DNA of 64,000 nucleotides from Allobosea sp. BH3 (GCF_025499465.1 NZ_JAIMCA010000002.1:248001-312000), one strand, 5' to 3'. Positions 18,093 to 28,621 are shown, counted from the first letter of the stretch. Made by a program: numbers and translations. Notes: generated from the sequence alone by a model not told the origin.

Positions 18093-18587
18093 CTACCCCC
18101 GCCCCAGCTTGCGATAACGGGCGATGACCCTGTCGCGCTTGAGGCGCGAGAGGCGGTCGATCCAGAAGATGCCGTCAAGCTGGTCGATCTCGTGCTGGTG
18201 GCAGACGGCGCGGAAACCCTCCGCGGGCTCGATATGTTCGGCGCCGTCGAGGTCGCGATAGCGGATCGTCACGCGTGCCGGGCGCTCGATCTCCTCGACC
18301 ACGCCCGGCATCGAGACGCTGCCTTCGGTCTGGCGGATCGTGTCGGAGGAAGCCTCGACGATCTCAGGATTGACGTAGACCCCGACCCTGCCCGGCTCCA
18401 GTTCCAGCACGACGAGCCGCAGGGCTACCCCGATATGCGGCGCGGTGATGCCGAGGCCCGGCGCGGCGCGCATCGTATCGAGCAGGTCGTCGGCGAGCGC
18501 ACGCAGATCGGCATCGAAGCGTGTGACGGGCTCAGCCGCCACGCGCAGGCGCGGGTCCGGGAAGCGGATAATCGGCTGGACAGCCAT
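18093..18587 (-). CDS. Peptide deformylase-like protein lacking metal ligands
   Basis: 164 residues from ATG 18587. The whole deformylase fold is recognisable, but all three signature motifs are altered: GLGITAPHIG in place of GxGLAAxQ, EGSVSMPG in place of EGCLS, and HEIDQ in place of HExxH. In E. coli Def numbering, which happens to coincide, Cys90 is Ser90 and His136 is Gln136, while His132 and Glu133 remain. Two of three Fe/Zn ligands are lost, so ordinary N-formyl-methionine deformylation is unlikely. It lies 10 bases after the FadJ-type gene as the last gene of the fad operon. It could bind formylated or acylated peptides, or be a moonlighting protein. A true def gene should exist elsewhere. 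Confidence 0.88.
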   Translation of the reverse strand: MAVQPIIRFPDPRLRVAAEPVTRFDADLRALADDLLDTMRAAPGLGITAPHIGVALRLVVLELEPGRVGVYVNPEIVEASSDTIRQTEGSVSMPGVVEEIERPARVTIRYRDLDGAEHIEPAEGFRAVCHQHEIDQLDGIFWIDRLSRLKRDRVIARYRKLGRG

Positions 18588-18597
18588 GCTTCGCCGC

Positions 18598-20814
18598 TCA
18601 GGCCGCCGCCTTATCCGCCGCTTTCGCGGCCGCAGCGCCGTAGAAGCTCTCACCCGTCTTCGCCATGCGCTTGAGGCCGCGGCTCGGCTTGAAGCGCTCG
18701 CCATGCTTTTTGCCGAGCTTCTCGCAGAGCTTCACGAAGGCGGCCGCGCCCATGTTGTCGATGTAGGAGAGCGTGCCGCCTGAATAGGGCGCGAAGCCGA
18801 AGCCGATGATCGAGCCGACATCTGCCTCGCGCGGATCGGTGACGACACCTTCCTCGTAGGTCTTCGCGGCTTCGAGGGCCTGCGTCACCAGCAGGCGCTG
18901 CTGCAGCTCCTCCATGTCGACGCTCTCGGGATCGAGCCGCTTGCCGGCGAGATCGGCGAGCCCCGGCCAGAGCCGCTTCGGCCCAGCCTCGGGATAGTCG
19001 TAGAAGCCCTTGCGGTTCTTGCGGCCGAGACGGCCATGCTTCTCGACCATGTCGGAGAGCAGCTTCTCCTGCGCCGGATCGACAGCGCCCTCGCCGAGTT
19101 GCGCCTTGGTCGCCTTCAGCACCTTGAAGGCGAGATCGACCGCGACCTCGTCGTTGAGCGAGAGCGGGCCGACCGGCATGCCGGCCTGCTTGCCGGCAGC
19201 TTCGATCATCGCCGGCGGCACGCCCTCCATCAGCATGAGATGGCCCTCGCGGATGTAGTTGCCGACGCAGCGATTGGCATAGAAGCCGCGCGCGTCGTTG
19301 ACGACGATCGGCGTCTTCTTGATGGCGCGGACGAAGTCCAGCGCCATGGCGAGCGCCTTGTCGCCGGTCTTCTTGGCCATGATGACCTCGACCAGCAGCA
19401 TCTTCTCGACCGGCGAGAAGAAATGGATGCCGATGAAGTTCTTCGGGCGCTGGCTCGATTGCGCGAGGCCGGTGATCGGCAGCGTCGAGGTATTGGAGCC
19501 GAAGATGGTGCGCGGGCCGACCACGGCCTCGACCTTGGCGATGACCTCGGCCTTGACCTTCGGGTCCTCGAAGACGGCTTCGACGACGAGGTCGCAGCCC
19601 TTCAGATCGGCATAGTCAGCCGAGGCCTTGATGCGGCCGAGCAGGGCGTCACGGTCTGCGGTCTTGGCGCGGCCCTTCATGATCTGGTCGGAGACCAGCT
19701 TGTGCGAATAGGCCTTGCCCTTCTCGGCCGCCTCGACGTCCTTGTCGACCAGCACCACGTCCAGCCCGGCGAGCGCAGTGACGTATGCGATGCCGGCGCC
19801 CATGAAGCCCGCGCCGACGACGCCAACCTTCTTGAGCTTCGACGGCGGCACATCGGCCGGGCGGCGGGCGCCCTTGTTCAGCTCCTGCATCGAGACGAAG
19901 AGCGAGCGGATCATCGAGGCCGCCTCCTTCGTCCGCAGGATCTTGGCGAAGTAGCGGCTCTCGACCTTGAGCGCGAGGTCGATGGGGAGCTGCAGCCCCT
20001 CATAGACTGCCGACAGGATCGCGCGAGCAGCCGGATAGTTGTCGTTGGTCTCGCGGCGGTAGATCGCGTTGGCCGGCGGCCAGATCTGCATGCCGGCCGG
20101 CGAATGCACCTTGTTGGAGGGCAGCCTGAACTCTTTCTGGTCCCAGGGCGCCGTCGCCTTGGGGTTGGCCTTGAGCCAGTCCTTGGCGTTCTGGACGATG
20201 TCGGCGCGCGGCGCGACGACATGGACGAGGCCCATATTGCGCGCCGGCAGGGCTTTCAGTTGCTCGCCCTTGAACATCATCTGGAGCGCGTCGCCGGTCT
20301 GCATCAGGCGCGATACGCGCTGCGTGCCGCCGGCTCCGGGGAAGAGCCCGACCTTGATCTCGGGCAGGCCGACGCGGGTCGAGGCATCGTCGGAGACGAC
20401 GCGATACTGGCAGGCGAGCGAAAGCTCGAAGGCGCCGCCGAGGCAGACGCCATGGATCGCGGCGGCAAAGGGTTTCCCGCAGGTCTCGAGCTTGCGGTAG
20501 AGCAGGGAGAGCTTGCGGCTCTCGTCGAAGAAGCTCTGCAGCGCGACAGCCTCGCCCTTCTCCTTCGCGAGCTTCACATAGAGATCGCGCAGGCCCTGCA
20601 GCATGGTGAGGTCGGCGCCGCCGGAGAAGCTCTCCTTGCCGGAGGTGACGACGCAGCCCTTGATCGCCTCATCGGCAGCGACCTTGTCGACGATCTCGTT
20701 CAGCTCCTCCATCACCTGCGGGGTGATGACGTTCATGGAGCGCTCCGGCATGTCCCAGGTCGCGACGGCGATACCGTCGGCGTCGGTCTCGAAGCGGAAA
20801 TTGGTGAGGTTCAT
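18598..20814 (-). CDS. fadJ: Fatty-acid oxidation multifunctional protein (enoyl-CoA hydratase / 3-hydroxyacyl-CoA dehydrogenase)
   Basis: 738 residues from ATG 20814, preceded by a strong GGGAGAGAG. The N-terminal crotonase domain keeps both catalytic Glu regions ([14 protein letters not shown] and [16 protein letters not shown]). The NAD-binding domain starts at [16 protein letters not shown] near residue 345, and the dehydrogenase active-site His is in [11 protein letters not shown]. It carries out the hydration and dehydrogenation steps of beta-oxidation. It follows the thiolase gene by 23 bases in the same operon. FadB and FadJ types cannot be told apart by eye; the symbol is a best guess. 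Confidence 0.94.
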   Translation of the reverse strand: MNLTNFRFETDADGIAVATWDMPERSMNVITPQVMEELNEIVDKVAADEAIKGCVVTSGKESFSGGADLTMLQGLRDLYVKLAKEKGEAVALQSFFDESRKLSLLYRKLETCGKPFAAAIHGVCLGGAFELSLACQYRVVSDDASTRVGLPEIKVGLFPGAGGTQRVSRLMQTGDALQMMFKGEQLKALPARNMGLVHVVAPRADIVQNAKDWLKANPKATAPWDQKEFRLPSNKVHSPAGMQIWPPANAIYRRETNDNYPAARAILSAVYEGLQLPIDLALKVESRYFAKILRTKEAASMIRSLFVSMQELNKGARRPADVPPSKLKKVGVVGAGFMGAGIAYVTALAGLDVVLVDKDVEAAEKGKAYSHKLVSDQIMKGRAKTADRDALLGRIKASADYADLKGCDLVVEAVFEDPKVKAEVIAKVEAVVGPRTIFGSNTSTLPITGLAQSSQRPKNFIGIHFFSPVEKMLLVEVIMAKKTGDKALAMALDFVRAIKKTPIVVNDARGFYANRCVGNYIREGHLMLMEGVPPAMIEAAGKQAGMPVGPLSLNDEVAVDLAFKVLKATKAQLGEGAVDPAQEKLLSDMVEKHGRLGRKNRKGFYDYPEAGPKRLWPGLADLAGKRLDPESVDMEELQQRLLVTQALEAAKTYEEGVVTDPREADVGSIIGFGFAPYSGGTLSYIDNMGAAAFVKLCEKLGKKHGERFKPSRGLKRMAKTGESFYGAAAAKAADKAAA

Positions 20815-20837
20815 GATCTCTCTCCCTGCCCGTCCGC

Positions 20838-22046
<1,209 letters not shown>

Positions 22047-22090
22047 CGAGGGAACTCCCGGGGCTGTCTTATCGTTGGTCGAGCCTAGCC

Positions 22091-22188
22091 GTCATTGCGA
22101 GCGGAGCGAAGCAATCCAGAGGGACCGGGTCGAAGCGTCGAGCTCTTGTGCTTCTGGATTGCTTCGTCGCTGCGCTCATCACAATGAC
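22091..22188. repeat. GTCAT...ATGAC intergenic palindromic element, copy 3 (second subtype)
   Basis: 98 bases. Outer arms GTCATTG / CAATGAC, with inner arms GAAGCAATCCAGA / CTGGATTGCTTC that pair over most of their length. The core differs from the CTCGGG subtype, although the GCGGAGCGAAGC word is shared. It lies 18 bases beyond the acyl-CoA dehydrogenase stop and before the thiolase start, so it interrupts the operon transcript. Confidence 0.85.
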
Positions 22189-22206
22189 GGAAAGCCGGCG
22201 ATTTCG

Positions 22207-24003
22207 TCAGAACTGCTCGACGCTGAGCGCCATGGTGCTGTCCGCGCCAGCTGTAATCCGGGCCAGATGCGCCGCCGTCTCCGGCAGGCTGCGCTCCATG
22301 AAGAAGCGCGCCGTCACCAACTTGGCGTTCATCCGCTCGGTCGCGCCGTTGGCGCCGGCCTTGAGCTTCTCCTGCGCCGCCTTCGCCATCCTAGCCCACA
22401 TATAGCCGAGCGAGACGAGGCCGAGCAGGTGCATGAAGTCGCTCGCGCCGGCGCCGGCATTGTCCGGCTTGGCGAGCGCGTTGTTCATGAACCACATCGC
22501 TGCCTGCTGCAGATGGCCGAGCGAGGCCTGGAGAGGCCCGAGCAGGGGCTTCAGCGCCTCGTCCTCGGCGTTCTCCTTGATGAAGCCGCCGACCTCTCCG
22601 AAGAAGGACATGATGGCGCGGCCACCGTCGCGGCCGAGCTTGCGGCCGACGAGGTCCATGGCCTGCACGCCGTTGGCGCCCTCGTAGATCATGGCGATGC
22701 GGGCATCGCGCACGAACTGCTCGACGCCGGTCTCGGCGATGTAGCCATGGCCGCCGAACATCTGCTGGGCCTTCACGGCGTTGTCGAAGCCGATATCGGT
22801 CAGCACACCCTTGAGCACCGGCGTCATCAGGCCGAGCTGGTCGTCCGCCGCCTGGCGCTCGGCGGCATCGCCGGAGCGATGGGCGACGTCGGACTTCAGC
22901 GCATTCCAGAGCACGAAAGCGCGCGCCGCCTCGTTGAAGGCGCGGATCGACATCAGCGTCCGGCGCACGTCAGGGTGGACGATAATAGGATCGGCCGCCT
23001 TGGCGGGCTCCTGGGCACCGGTCAGGGCGCGGCCCTGCAGACGCTCCTTCGCGTAGACGACCGCGTTCTGGTAGGCGACCTCGGACTGTGCCAGCCCCTG
23101 GATGGCGACGCCGAGGCGGGCCTCGTTCATCATCACGAACATGGCGTTGAGGCCCTTGTTCTCGGCCCCGATCAGCCAGCCCTGCGCGCCCTCGTAGTTC
23201 ATCACGCAGGTGGCGTTGCCGTGGATGCCCATCTTGTGCTCGATCGAGCCGCAGGACACGTGGTTGTTCTCTCCGACGGAGCCATCCGCGCTTATGTTGT
23301 TGCGCGGCACGACGAAGAGCGAGATGCCCTTGGTGCCTGCCGGCGCGCCCTCGATGCGGGCGAGCACGAGATGGATGATGTTCTCGGTGATGTCCTGCTC
23401 GCCAGCCGAGATGAAGATCTTGGTGCCGGTGATGGCATAGGAGCCGTCGCCGTTCGGCACGGCCTTGGTCTTGAGCAGGCCGAGATCGGTGCCGCAATGC
23501 GACTCGGTCAGGTTCATCGTGCCCGACCAGGCGCCCTCGATCATCTTGGGCAGATAGGTCCGCTTCTGCTCGTCCGAGCCATGGACGTAGAGCGCGGCGA
23601 TCGCGCCCATCGTGAGGCCGGGATACATGGCGAAGGCCATGTTCGCGGCGGAGGCGTATTCGTTCATCACAGCGCCGAGCGTGTAGGGCAGGCCCTGGCC
23701 GCCATACTCGGGGTCCATTGCCAGCCCGATCCAGCCACCGCCGGCATAAGCCTCGTGCGCTTCCTTGAAGCCCTTGGGCGTGGTCACGCGGCCGTCCGGA
23801 TGGCGGGTGCAGCCTTCACGGTCGCCGGACTGATTGATCGGCTGGAGCACCTCCTCGCAGAGCTTGGCCCCTTCGCCGAGCACGGCCTCGATCAAATCCG
23901 GCGTCGCATCCGCGAAGCCCGGCAGGTTGTTGTAGCGCTCGATGTTGAAAACGTCGTTGAGCAGGAACAGCGTGTCTTCGACGGGCGCCTTGTAGACCGG
24001 CAT
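22207..24003 (-). CDS. Acyl-CoA dehydrogenase with C-terminal extension
   Basis: 598 residues, longer than the usual 380-400 because of an N-terminal segment and an extra C-terminal domain of the type found in DmdC-like and long-chain enzymes. FAD- and substrate-binding features: MNLTESHCGTDLGLLKTKA, ISAGEQDITENIIHLVLAR, and the catalytic-Glu region IYEGANGVQAMDLVGRKL near residue 440. It introduces the first double bond of beta-oxidation and passes electrons to ETF. First gene of the fad operon. A promoter with a palindrome in its spacer lies 59-89 bases upstream, and a MerR regulator gene is adjacent. Confidence 0.93.
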   Translation of the reverse strand: MPVYKAPVEDTLFLLNDVFNIERYNNLPGFADATPDLIEAVLGEGAKLCEEVLQPINQSGDREGCTRHPDGRVTTPKGFKEAHEAYAGGGWIGLAMDPEYGGQGLPYTLGAVMNEYASAANMAFAMYPGLTMGAIAALYVHGSDEQKRTYLPKMIEGAWSGTMNLTESHCGTDLGLLKTKAVPNGDGSYAITGTKIFISAGEQDITENIIHLVLARIEGAPAGTKGISLFVVPRNNISADGSVGENNHVSCGSIEHKMGIHGNATCVMNYEGAQGWLIGAENKGLNAMFVMMNEARLGVAIQGLAQSEVAYQNAVVYAKERLQGRALTGAQEPAKAADPIIVHPDVRRTLMSIRAFNEAARAFVLWNALKSDVAHRSGDAAERQAADDQLGLMTPVLKGVLTDIGFDNAVKAQQMFGGHGYIAETGVEQFVRDARIAMIYEGANGVQAMDLVGRKLGRDGGRAIMSFFGEVGGFIKENAEDEALKPLLGPLQASLGHLQQAAMWFMNNALAKPDNAGAGASDFMHLLGLVSLGYMWARMAKAAQEKLKAGANGATERMNAKLVTARFFMERSLPETAAHLARITAGADSTMALSVEQF

Positions 24004-24061
24004 CTGGCCCTCCCTCTCGTCGCGTGACGGCCACGGCTCCAGCCGTGGGATCTAGATAGTT

Positions 24062-24092
24062 CATATATAAACAATCTGATTGCAGTTGCAAC
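24062..24092 (-). promoter_or_regulatory. Candidate fad-operon promoter with palindromic spacer
   Basis: In an AT-rich patch, the minus strand reads TTGCAA (24091-24086) and TATATG (24067-24062), 18 bases apart; TATATA at 24069-24064 gives a 16-base alternative. The spacer contains the perfect 11-base palindrome CAATCAGATTG (24072-24082), and the -35 sits in GTTGCAAC. MerR-family activators bind between -35 and -10, and a MerR gene lies 288 bases away. TCTAGATAG occurs just downstream (24051-24059) and again upstream of the merR gene (24822-24830). The assignment is inference from spacing and symmetry. Confidence 0.5.
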
Positions 24093-24147
24093 CGTTACGC
24101 CGCCTTTTTGTCTTCCTGCGGACAGTGGAGCCGACCCAGGCAACAAA

Positions 24148-24170
24148 AAACCCCGGCAGAGCCGGGGTTT
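24148..24170 (-). terminator. Intrinsic terminator of the merR transcript
   Basis: A perfect 10-base stem AAACCCCGGC / GCCGGGGTTT with a 3-base loop; on the minus strand the stem runs into TTTTTTGTTG. It lies downstream of the MerR gene, beyond palindromic element copy 4, and would separate merR from the fad promoter. Confidence 0.85.
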
Positions 24171-24179
24171 CCATGGGGC

Positions 24180-24280
24180 GTCATGCTCGAGCCTGACCCG
24201 AGCATCTCCCGCCAGACAAGGCCCCCGCCCTGTCCTGCCTGCGATTCCCGGATCTGCGCTTCGCTCCGCCCGAGAATGAC
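24180..24280. repeat. GTCAT...ATGAC intergenic palindromic element, copy 4
   Basis: 101 bases, same orientation as copy 2: the GCTCGAG/GACCCGAGC hairpin first, then a hairpin with GCGCTTCGCTCCG and CGAGAATGAC. It lies 11 bases beyond the merR stop codon and directly before the intrinsic terminator at 24148. Confidence 0.85.
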
Positions 24281-24291
24281 GCCGTGCGCCT

Positions 24292-24741
24292 TCAGGCCTT
24301 CAGACGCGCCAGCGACGTCTCGAGTTCGGCGATCGCGCTCTCGATCTCCGCACGCTGGCTGCGCAGCAGCTCGAGCTGCTCGACGATCTGCGGCCGGGTG
24401 AGCTGGAGGCCGCCGACGGAGGCCGCCTTCTCGCCCGTGGAGCCCTTCTTATCCTCGTTGGCGAGCATGGCGCGGATCTCGACGAGCGTGAATCCGAGCT
24501 GCTTGCCCTTGAGGATGAGAGCGAGGCGGGCGCGATCCCGCGCCGAATAGATCCGCGTCGTGCCTGAGCGGGTCGGCGAGATCAGGCCGCGCGATTCGTA
24601 GAAGCGCAGAGTGCGCAGCGTAACGCCGAAATCGCGCGCGAGATCGCTGATGGTAAAGTCGCCGTCAGCCTCGGCGACAAGGGTAGCAGAGCGGGCTTCA
24701 TGATTCGAAGAACCCGCCATGGCCAGGTTTGGGCGTGGCAT
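24292..24741 (-). CDS. MerR-family transcriptional regulator
   Basis: 149 residues from ATG 24741 (a second ATG at 24720 is possible). The winged-helix part reads FTISDLARDFGVTLRTLRFYESRGLISPTR, followed by the second helix of the MerR DNA-binding domain, then a coiled-coil dimerisation helix (about 90-149, QIVEQLELLRSQRAEIESAIAE-like heptads). No Cys-rich metal-binding loop is seen, so a metal sensor is unlikely. Its place upstream of the acyl-CoA dehydrogenase/thiolase/FadJ genes suggests it controls them, as other MerR proteins control fatty-acid or branched-chain catabolism. Effector unknown. Confidence 0.9.
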   Translation of the reverse strand: MPRPNLAMAGSSNHEARSATLVAEADGDFTISDLARDFGVTLRTLRFYESRGLISPTRSGTTRIYSARDRARLALILKGKQLGFTLVEIRAMLANEDKKGSTGEKAASVGGLQLTRPQIVEQLELLRSQRAEIESAIAELETSLARLKA

Positions 24742-25111
24742 GGAGGTCTCGTTCCTTGGTGAGTGTCGAATGAGCCAACCTAGGGCGAAACAAGCCCAAA
24801 GCATGGCGTACTGCAGATAGGTCTAGATAGGGAAGATGCTCTCGTAGCGTCAGGTAATGCGGTCTTTTGCCGGGGTAAGTTACCGTTACGCGCGCTCCAC
24901 CAGGCCCGCATTCGCCGCGTTCAGCGAAAAAGCGTGGCCCTCCGACGCATTTCTTAACCTGCTGTTTACCATGTCGGCGAAATGTCAGGGCATGCTCGGC
25001 GGCGTGCTTCGTCAACGCCATCTTCAGGATCGCCGAGCCGCGAACGGAGGGCAGCGGCATCGGGGGCTGCGCCCGCCCAGGACTGCAAAGGCCCCGGTAG
25101 GCGAGCGAAAC
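24742..25111. other. Divergent intergenic region merR / PodJ-like gene
   Basis: 370 bases between divergent genes. It holds TCTAGATAG at 24822-24830 (shared with the fad promoter region) and a CtrA-like box at 24954. The PodJ reading frame stays open back to 24857, but that extension has no family character, so I treat it as leader. No RNA gene is recognisable. Confidence 0.5.
24954..24970 (+). promoter_or_regulatory. CtrA-like binding box upstream of the PodJ-like gene
   Basis: TTAACCTGCTGTTTACC fits the alphaproteobacterial CtrA site TTAA-N7-TTAA with one mismatch (TTTA in the second half-site). It lies 142 bases before the PodJ-like start codon. Genes of cell polarity are frequent members of the CtrA/GcrA cell-cycle network, so the position is meaningful, but this is a single motif match. 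Confidence 0.4.
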
Positions 25112-28100
25112 ATGGCGACAAGCTTGCCCTGGAGCGTCAAGGGCGTCGATCCCCGGACGCGCGATGCGGCGAAGGCAGCGGCACGGCGCGCCGGCATGAC
25201 GCTGGGCGAGTGGCTCGACAACAAGATTCGCGTCGAGAGCCAGGACTCCGCCAAGCCGCCTGCTCCAGCCGACGGCACGCCCGAGCAACTCGACATCGCC
25301 GCCCTTTCCGATCGGCTGGCTCGCCTGCTGTCGCAAGGCCTCGCCGAAACGGCTCCGCGCCAGGCGCAGCCCGGCCCGCACGTCAGAGACACAGACGCCT
25401 TCACCACGCAGACGGCCAATATCGAACGGCTGACCCAGGAGGCGAACAGCCAGACCGCAGGCGCGCTCGATTCGATCACCCGCTGGATCGAGAAGACCGA
25501 GGAGCGCCTGTCGTCGAGCGAGCGCGGCACGGCCGAGCGCCAGGAGCGCGCGACCGGCGTCATCGCCGAAGCCATCAAATCCATGGGCGAGCGCATCGCC
25601 GAGATCGAGCGCCGCAGCGCCGAGACCCGGCCCGAGCGGGCCGAGCCATCCGGCCGCCCCGCCTTCAACCGCGAGGGGCTGGGCGCCGCCGTCACTGACA
25701 TCCGCACGCGCCAGCGCGTCCTCGACAACGACGAGGCGGCAGCTCCGCATCGTACGGCGGTGGCGCCGGAACGCATCTCGGCACTGCGCGAAGATCTGCG
25801 CGAGCTCGGCTCGCGCTTCTCCTTTGCCGGCCGTGGAGCCCGGCCAGCCGAAGCCGGTGGGCTGGAAACGAAGATCGCAGCCCTGTCCGAACGCCTCGAC
25901 GGCTTCGACCGCCATGAGCGGATCGAATCGCTGCTGAAGCCGCTCGCGCGGATCGAATCGGAAGTCACCCGGCTCGCGCAGGAACGGACCGGCGCGGGCG
26001 ACCGGCGCATCCAGAGCGAGATCGCGCATCTTTCCGCCAAGGTCGACGCGCTCACGGCGCGCGGCAGCGACCCCGCCCTCATCGCCCCGATCATGCGCGA
26101 CATCGCGGAGCTGCGCGATCTCGTCGCCGCCGGCGGGCAGCTCGGCAAGCTGGACGAGCTCGCCCAGCAGGTGGCGTCGCTCGGCTACGAGGTCGTCCGC
26201 CTTCGCGAGGACCAGCCGGACCCGCGCGAGCTGCGCAACATCTCGGCCGCGATCGAGGATGTGCGCGGCGCCGTCCTGTCCGGGCGCGGCCCGGAGCTCG
26301 GCGCGGGCGCGCTCGCCTCGCTCGCACAGCAGATCGAAATGCTGTCGCACCGCTTCGACGAGGCCGCCGCCCATCAGCCGGGCGCCCGGATCGAAGATCG
26401 GATCGACGCCCTCCAGCAGCGCATCGAGATCCTAGCGGAAAGGGGTCCCGCACCCGTCGTGCGCCAGATCGAGACGCTCGCCGGGCGTATCGAGAGCCTC
26501 GCCGCATCGAGCCAGCTCGGCCGGATGGTCGGCGGCGGCGAAAACGGCTCCCCGGTCGATACCGGCCCCATCGAGCAGATGCTGCGGCGGCTCGCCGACA
26601 AGATCGACGAAGCCGGAGCGCCCGGCGCCCGGCCGGAATCCTTCGAGGCGCTCGAACACCAGATCGCCGGGATCGCGGCCCGGCTGGACGAGGCTGCCGC
26701 GACCCGCTCCGCCGAAACCGGCATCGAGCGGACGCTGCAGGACCTCGTCACGCATCTGCGCTCGATGCGGGAGGAAAACGCCGCGGAGCGCGCCTCCTTC
26801 GCGCAGACAGCCGGCACCGCAGCCCCGGTCACGGGCACGGGCATGGCCGAGCTTTCCGACCTCGTGGCCGATCTGCGCGACACCCATGTCTCGACCGAGC
26901 GGCAGACGCAGCACGCGCTTGGCGCCGTCCACACCTCTCTCGAAACCATCATGTCGAGGCTCGCGAGCCTCGAGGCCGAGCTGCAGGGTGGCGAGCATCG
27001 CCCCGCCGCGCCGCGCGAGAGCGTGAACCTTCCCGTCAGTGCCTTGGCGGAAGATCGCTTCGGGGCCCCCGCATTCGCGGCCGCCCCGACAGCTGCGCCG
27101 TCACGGGCGGAACAGCCCGTACCGGCGCTGGCGGATACGGCCTTCGACCTTCCGCTGGAGCCCGGCTCCGGCCGGCCGCGCGCGGAAGCTCCCGTCGCCG
27201 GGGGGCAGGATCTCCAGTCCGTCCGCCAGAGCCTGATCGCCGCGGCCCGACGCTCGGCCAAGGCCGCCAGCGAGGCCGCCGCGACCGCGCCCTCCGATGC
27301 GGCGCAGACCGCGCCCAAAAGCTCGCGCAAGATCAAGGACCTGCTCGCGAGGCGCAAGCGGCCCCTGCTGCTCAGCCTTGCCGCCCTGCTTCTGGCGCTC
27401 GGCACGGCCCATATCGTCACGGGCGCATTGCGCAAGGACGAGACCCGCACGGCATCGGGCGAGGCGCGCAGCCTGATCGCCCGCCCGGCCGCCCAGGCGG
27501 AGGCGCCGATGGAGCCGGCCGCCCAGTCGACGCAGCTCGCCCAGCCCGCGAAGCAGGCGGCTGCCCAGGATTCGTTCCCGGCCGCCGACCAGACATCGGC
27601 CCTGTCGCCGTCCCCGCTGGCGACCCCCATGGGCCTTGCCCCGGGCAGCGCCCTGCCCGGCCAGATCACGGCCTCCCTGCCGCCAGCCGCGGCCGAGCCT
27701 CAGGCGACCGTGGCGCCCCCCGCCGCGCCGGAAGCGGTGCAGGCCGTGACGGGTGTCGGCGATCTGCCGGCCAGCCTCGGCAGCAACGGACTGCGCAAGG
27801 CCGCGCTCGATGGCGACGCGCGTGCCGTCTATGAGCTGGCGAGCCGCGCCGCAGACGGCCCGGCCACTCAGCGCGACCCGAAGCTGGCGCTGCGCCTGTT
27901 CGAGCGCGCCGCCGTCGCCGGCCTCGCCCCCGCGCAGTTCCGCGTCGGCAACATGTTCGAGAAGGGCATCGGCACGCAGCGCGACCTGGCGCTCGCCCGA
28001 ATCTGGTATCAGCGCGCCGCCGAGCGCGGCAACGCCAAGGCGATGCACAACCTCGCCGTGCTCCATGCCGAGGGCGTCACCGGCAAGCCGGACTATGCCG

Positions 28101-28447
28101 TCGCGACCGAGTGGTTCCAGCGCGCTGCCGAGCTCGGCGTGCGTGACAGCCAGTACAACCTCGCCGTGCTGCTAGGCCGCGGCCTTGGCGCGCCGACGGA
28201 CCTGTCGCAATCCTTCCTCTGGTTCGCGGTCGCCGCCGGCCAGGGCGACGAGGACGCGGCCCGCAAGCGCGACGAAGTCGGCCAGCGACTGAAGGCGGAG
28301 GAGCTCGCCACGGTGCGGACCCAGGCCAACAACTGGAAGCCGAAGACGCTGGATGCCGTCGCCAACGAGGTCACTGCGCCGCCCAAGGGTTGGGACCCTG
28401 CCCCCACGGCGGCCGCGGCCAAGCCGACGAAGCCGGCCCGTATCTGA
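25112..28447 (+). CDS. PodJ-like polarity protein with coiled coils, TM helix and Sel1 repeats
   Basis: 1111 residues from ATG 25112, where the conserved-looking MATSLPWSVKGVDPRTRDA begins. Residues about 1-50 hold a short basic helical motif (AAARRAGMTLGEWLDNKI). A very long helical/coiled-coil region rich in Glu, Arg and Ala follows (about 100-640), then a Pro/Ala linker, one TM helix near 751-772, a periplasmic Pro/Ala-rich segment, and four or five Sel1-type repeats (about 890-1060; for example LALRLFERAAVAGLAPAQF, LARIWYQRAAERGNAKAM). The order cytoplasmic coiled coil, TM, periplasmic Sel1 is that of PodJ, a polar organelle scaffold. A terminator follows at 28509. Named by architecture, not by full alignment. 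Confidence 0.85.
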   Translation: MATSLPWSVKGVDPRTRDAAKAAARRAGMTLGEWLDNKIRVESQDSAKPPAPADGTPEQLDIAALSDRLARLLSQGLAETAPRQAQPGPHVRDTDAFTTQTANIERLTQEANSQTAGALDSITRWIEKTEERLSSSERGTAERQERATGVIAEAIKSMGERIAEIERRSAETRPERAEPSGRPAFNREGLGAAVTDIRTRQRVLDNDEAAAPHRTAVAPERISALREDLRELGSRFSFAGRGARPAEAGGLETKIAALSERLDGFDRHERIESLLKPLARIESEVTRLAQERTGAGDRRIQSEIAHLSAKVDALTARGSDPALIAPIMRDIAELRDLVAAGGQLGKLDELAQQVASLGYEVVRLREDQPDPRELRNISAAIEDVRGAVLSGRGPELGAGALASLAQQIEMLSHRFDEAAAHQPGARIEDRIDALQQRIEILAERGPAPVVRQIETLAGRIESLAASSQLGRMVGGGENGSPVDTGPIEQMLRRLADKIDEAGAPGARPESFEALEHQIAGIAARLDEAAATRSAETGIERTLQDLVTHLRSMREENAAERASFAQTAGTAAPVTGTGMAELSDLVADLRDTHVSTERQTQHALGAVHTSLETIMSRLASLEAELQGGEHRPAAPRESVNLPVSALAEDRFGAPAFAAAPTAAPSRAEQPVPALADTAFDLPLEPGSGRPRAEAPVAGGQDLQSVRQSLIAAARRSAKAASEAAATAPSDAAQTAPKSSRKIKDLLARRKRPLLLSLAALLLALGTAHIVTGALRKDETRTASGEARSLIARPAAQAEAPMEPAAQSTQLAQPAKQAAAQDSFPAADQTSALSPSPLATPMGLAPGSALPGQITASLPPAAAEPQATVAPPAAPEAVQAVTGVGDLPASLGSNGLRKAALDGDARAVYELASRAADGPATQRDPKLALRLFERAAVAGLAPAQFRVGNMFEKGIGTQRDLALARIWYQRAAERGNAKAMHNLAVLHAEGVTGKPDYAVATEWFQRAAELGVRDSQYNLAVLLGRGLGAPTDLSQSFLWFAVAAGQGDEDAARKRDEVGQRLKAEELATVRTQANNWKPKTLDAVANEVTAPPKGWDPAPTAAAAKPTKPARI

Positions 28448-28508
28448 CACGACGCGGCGTCATGCTTTCGACGTGTTGACGCGGCAAAGAAAAAGCTATT
28501 CCTCAAGT

Positions 28509-28536
28509 CGGGCCGCTTGCGGCCCGTCTTTCCTTT
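28509..28536 (+). terminator. Probable terminator after the PodJ-like gene
   Basis: Perfect 8-base stem CGGGCCGC / GCGGCCCG with a 2-base apex, followed by the pyrimidine-rich TCTTTCCTTTC. It lies 61 bases after the stop codon. Confidence 0.65.
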
Positions 28537-28621
28537 CAGCGGCTTGTCTTGACCCGGACGCTCCGGCGCGGGATCGATCATTGCAAGCGAACGCCTCCAT
28601 ACCCGCCTGCGAGGGGTAAAA

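Noticed and set aside
18598..18704. 39-residue N-terminal extension of the deformylase-like protein
   Set aside because: It overlaps the end of the FadJ-type gene, is Arg/Ser/Ala-rich and lacks family similarity; the fold begins at ATG 18587.
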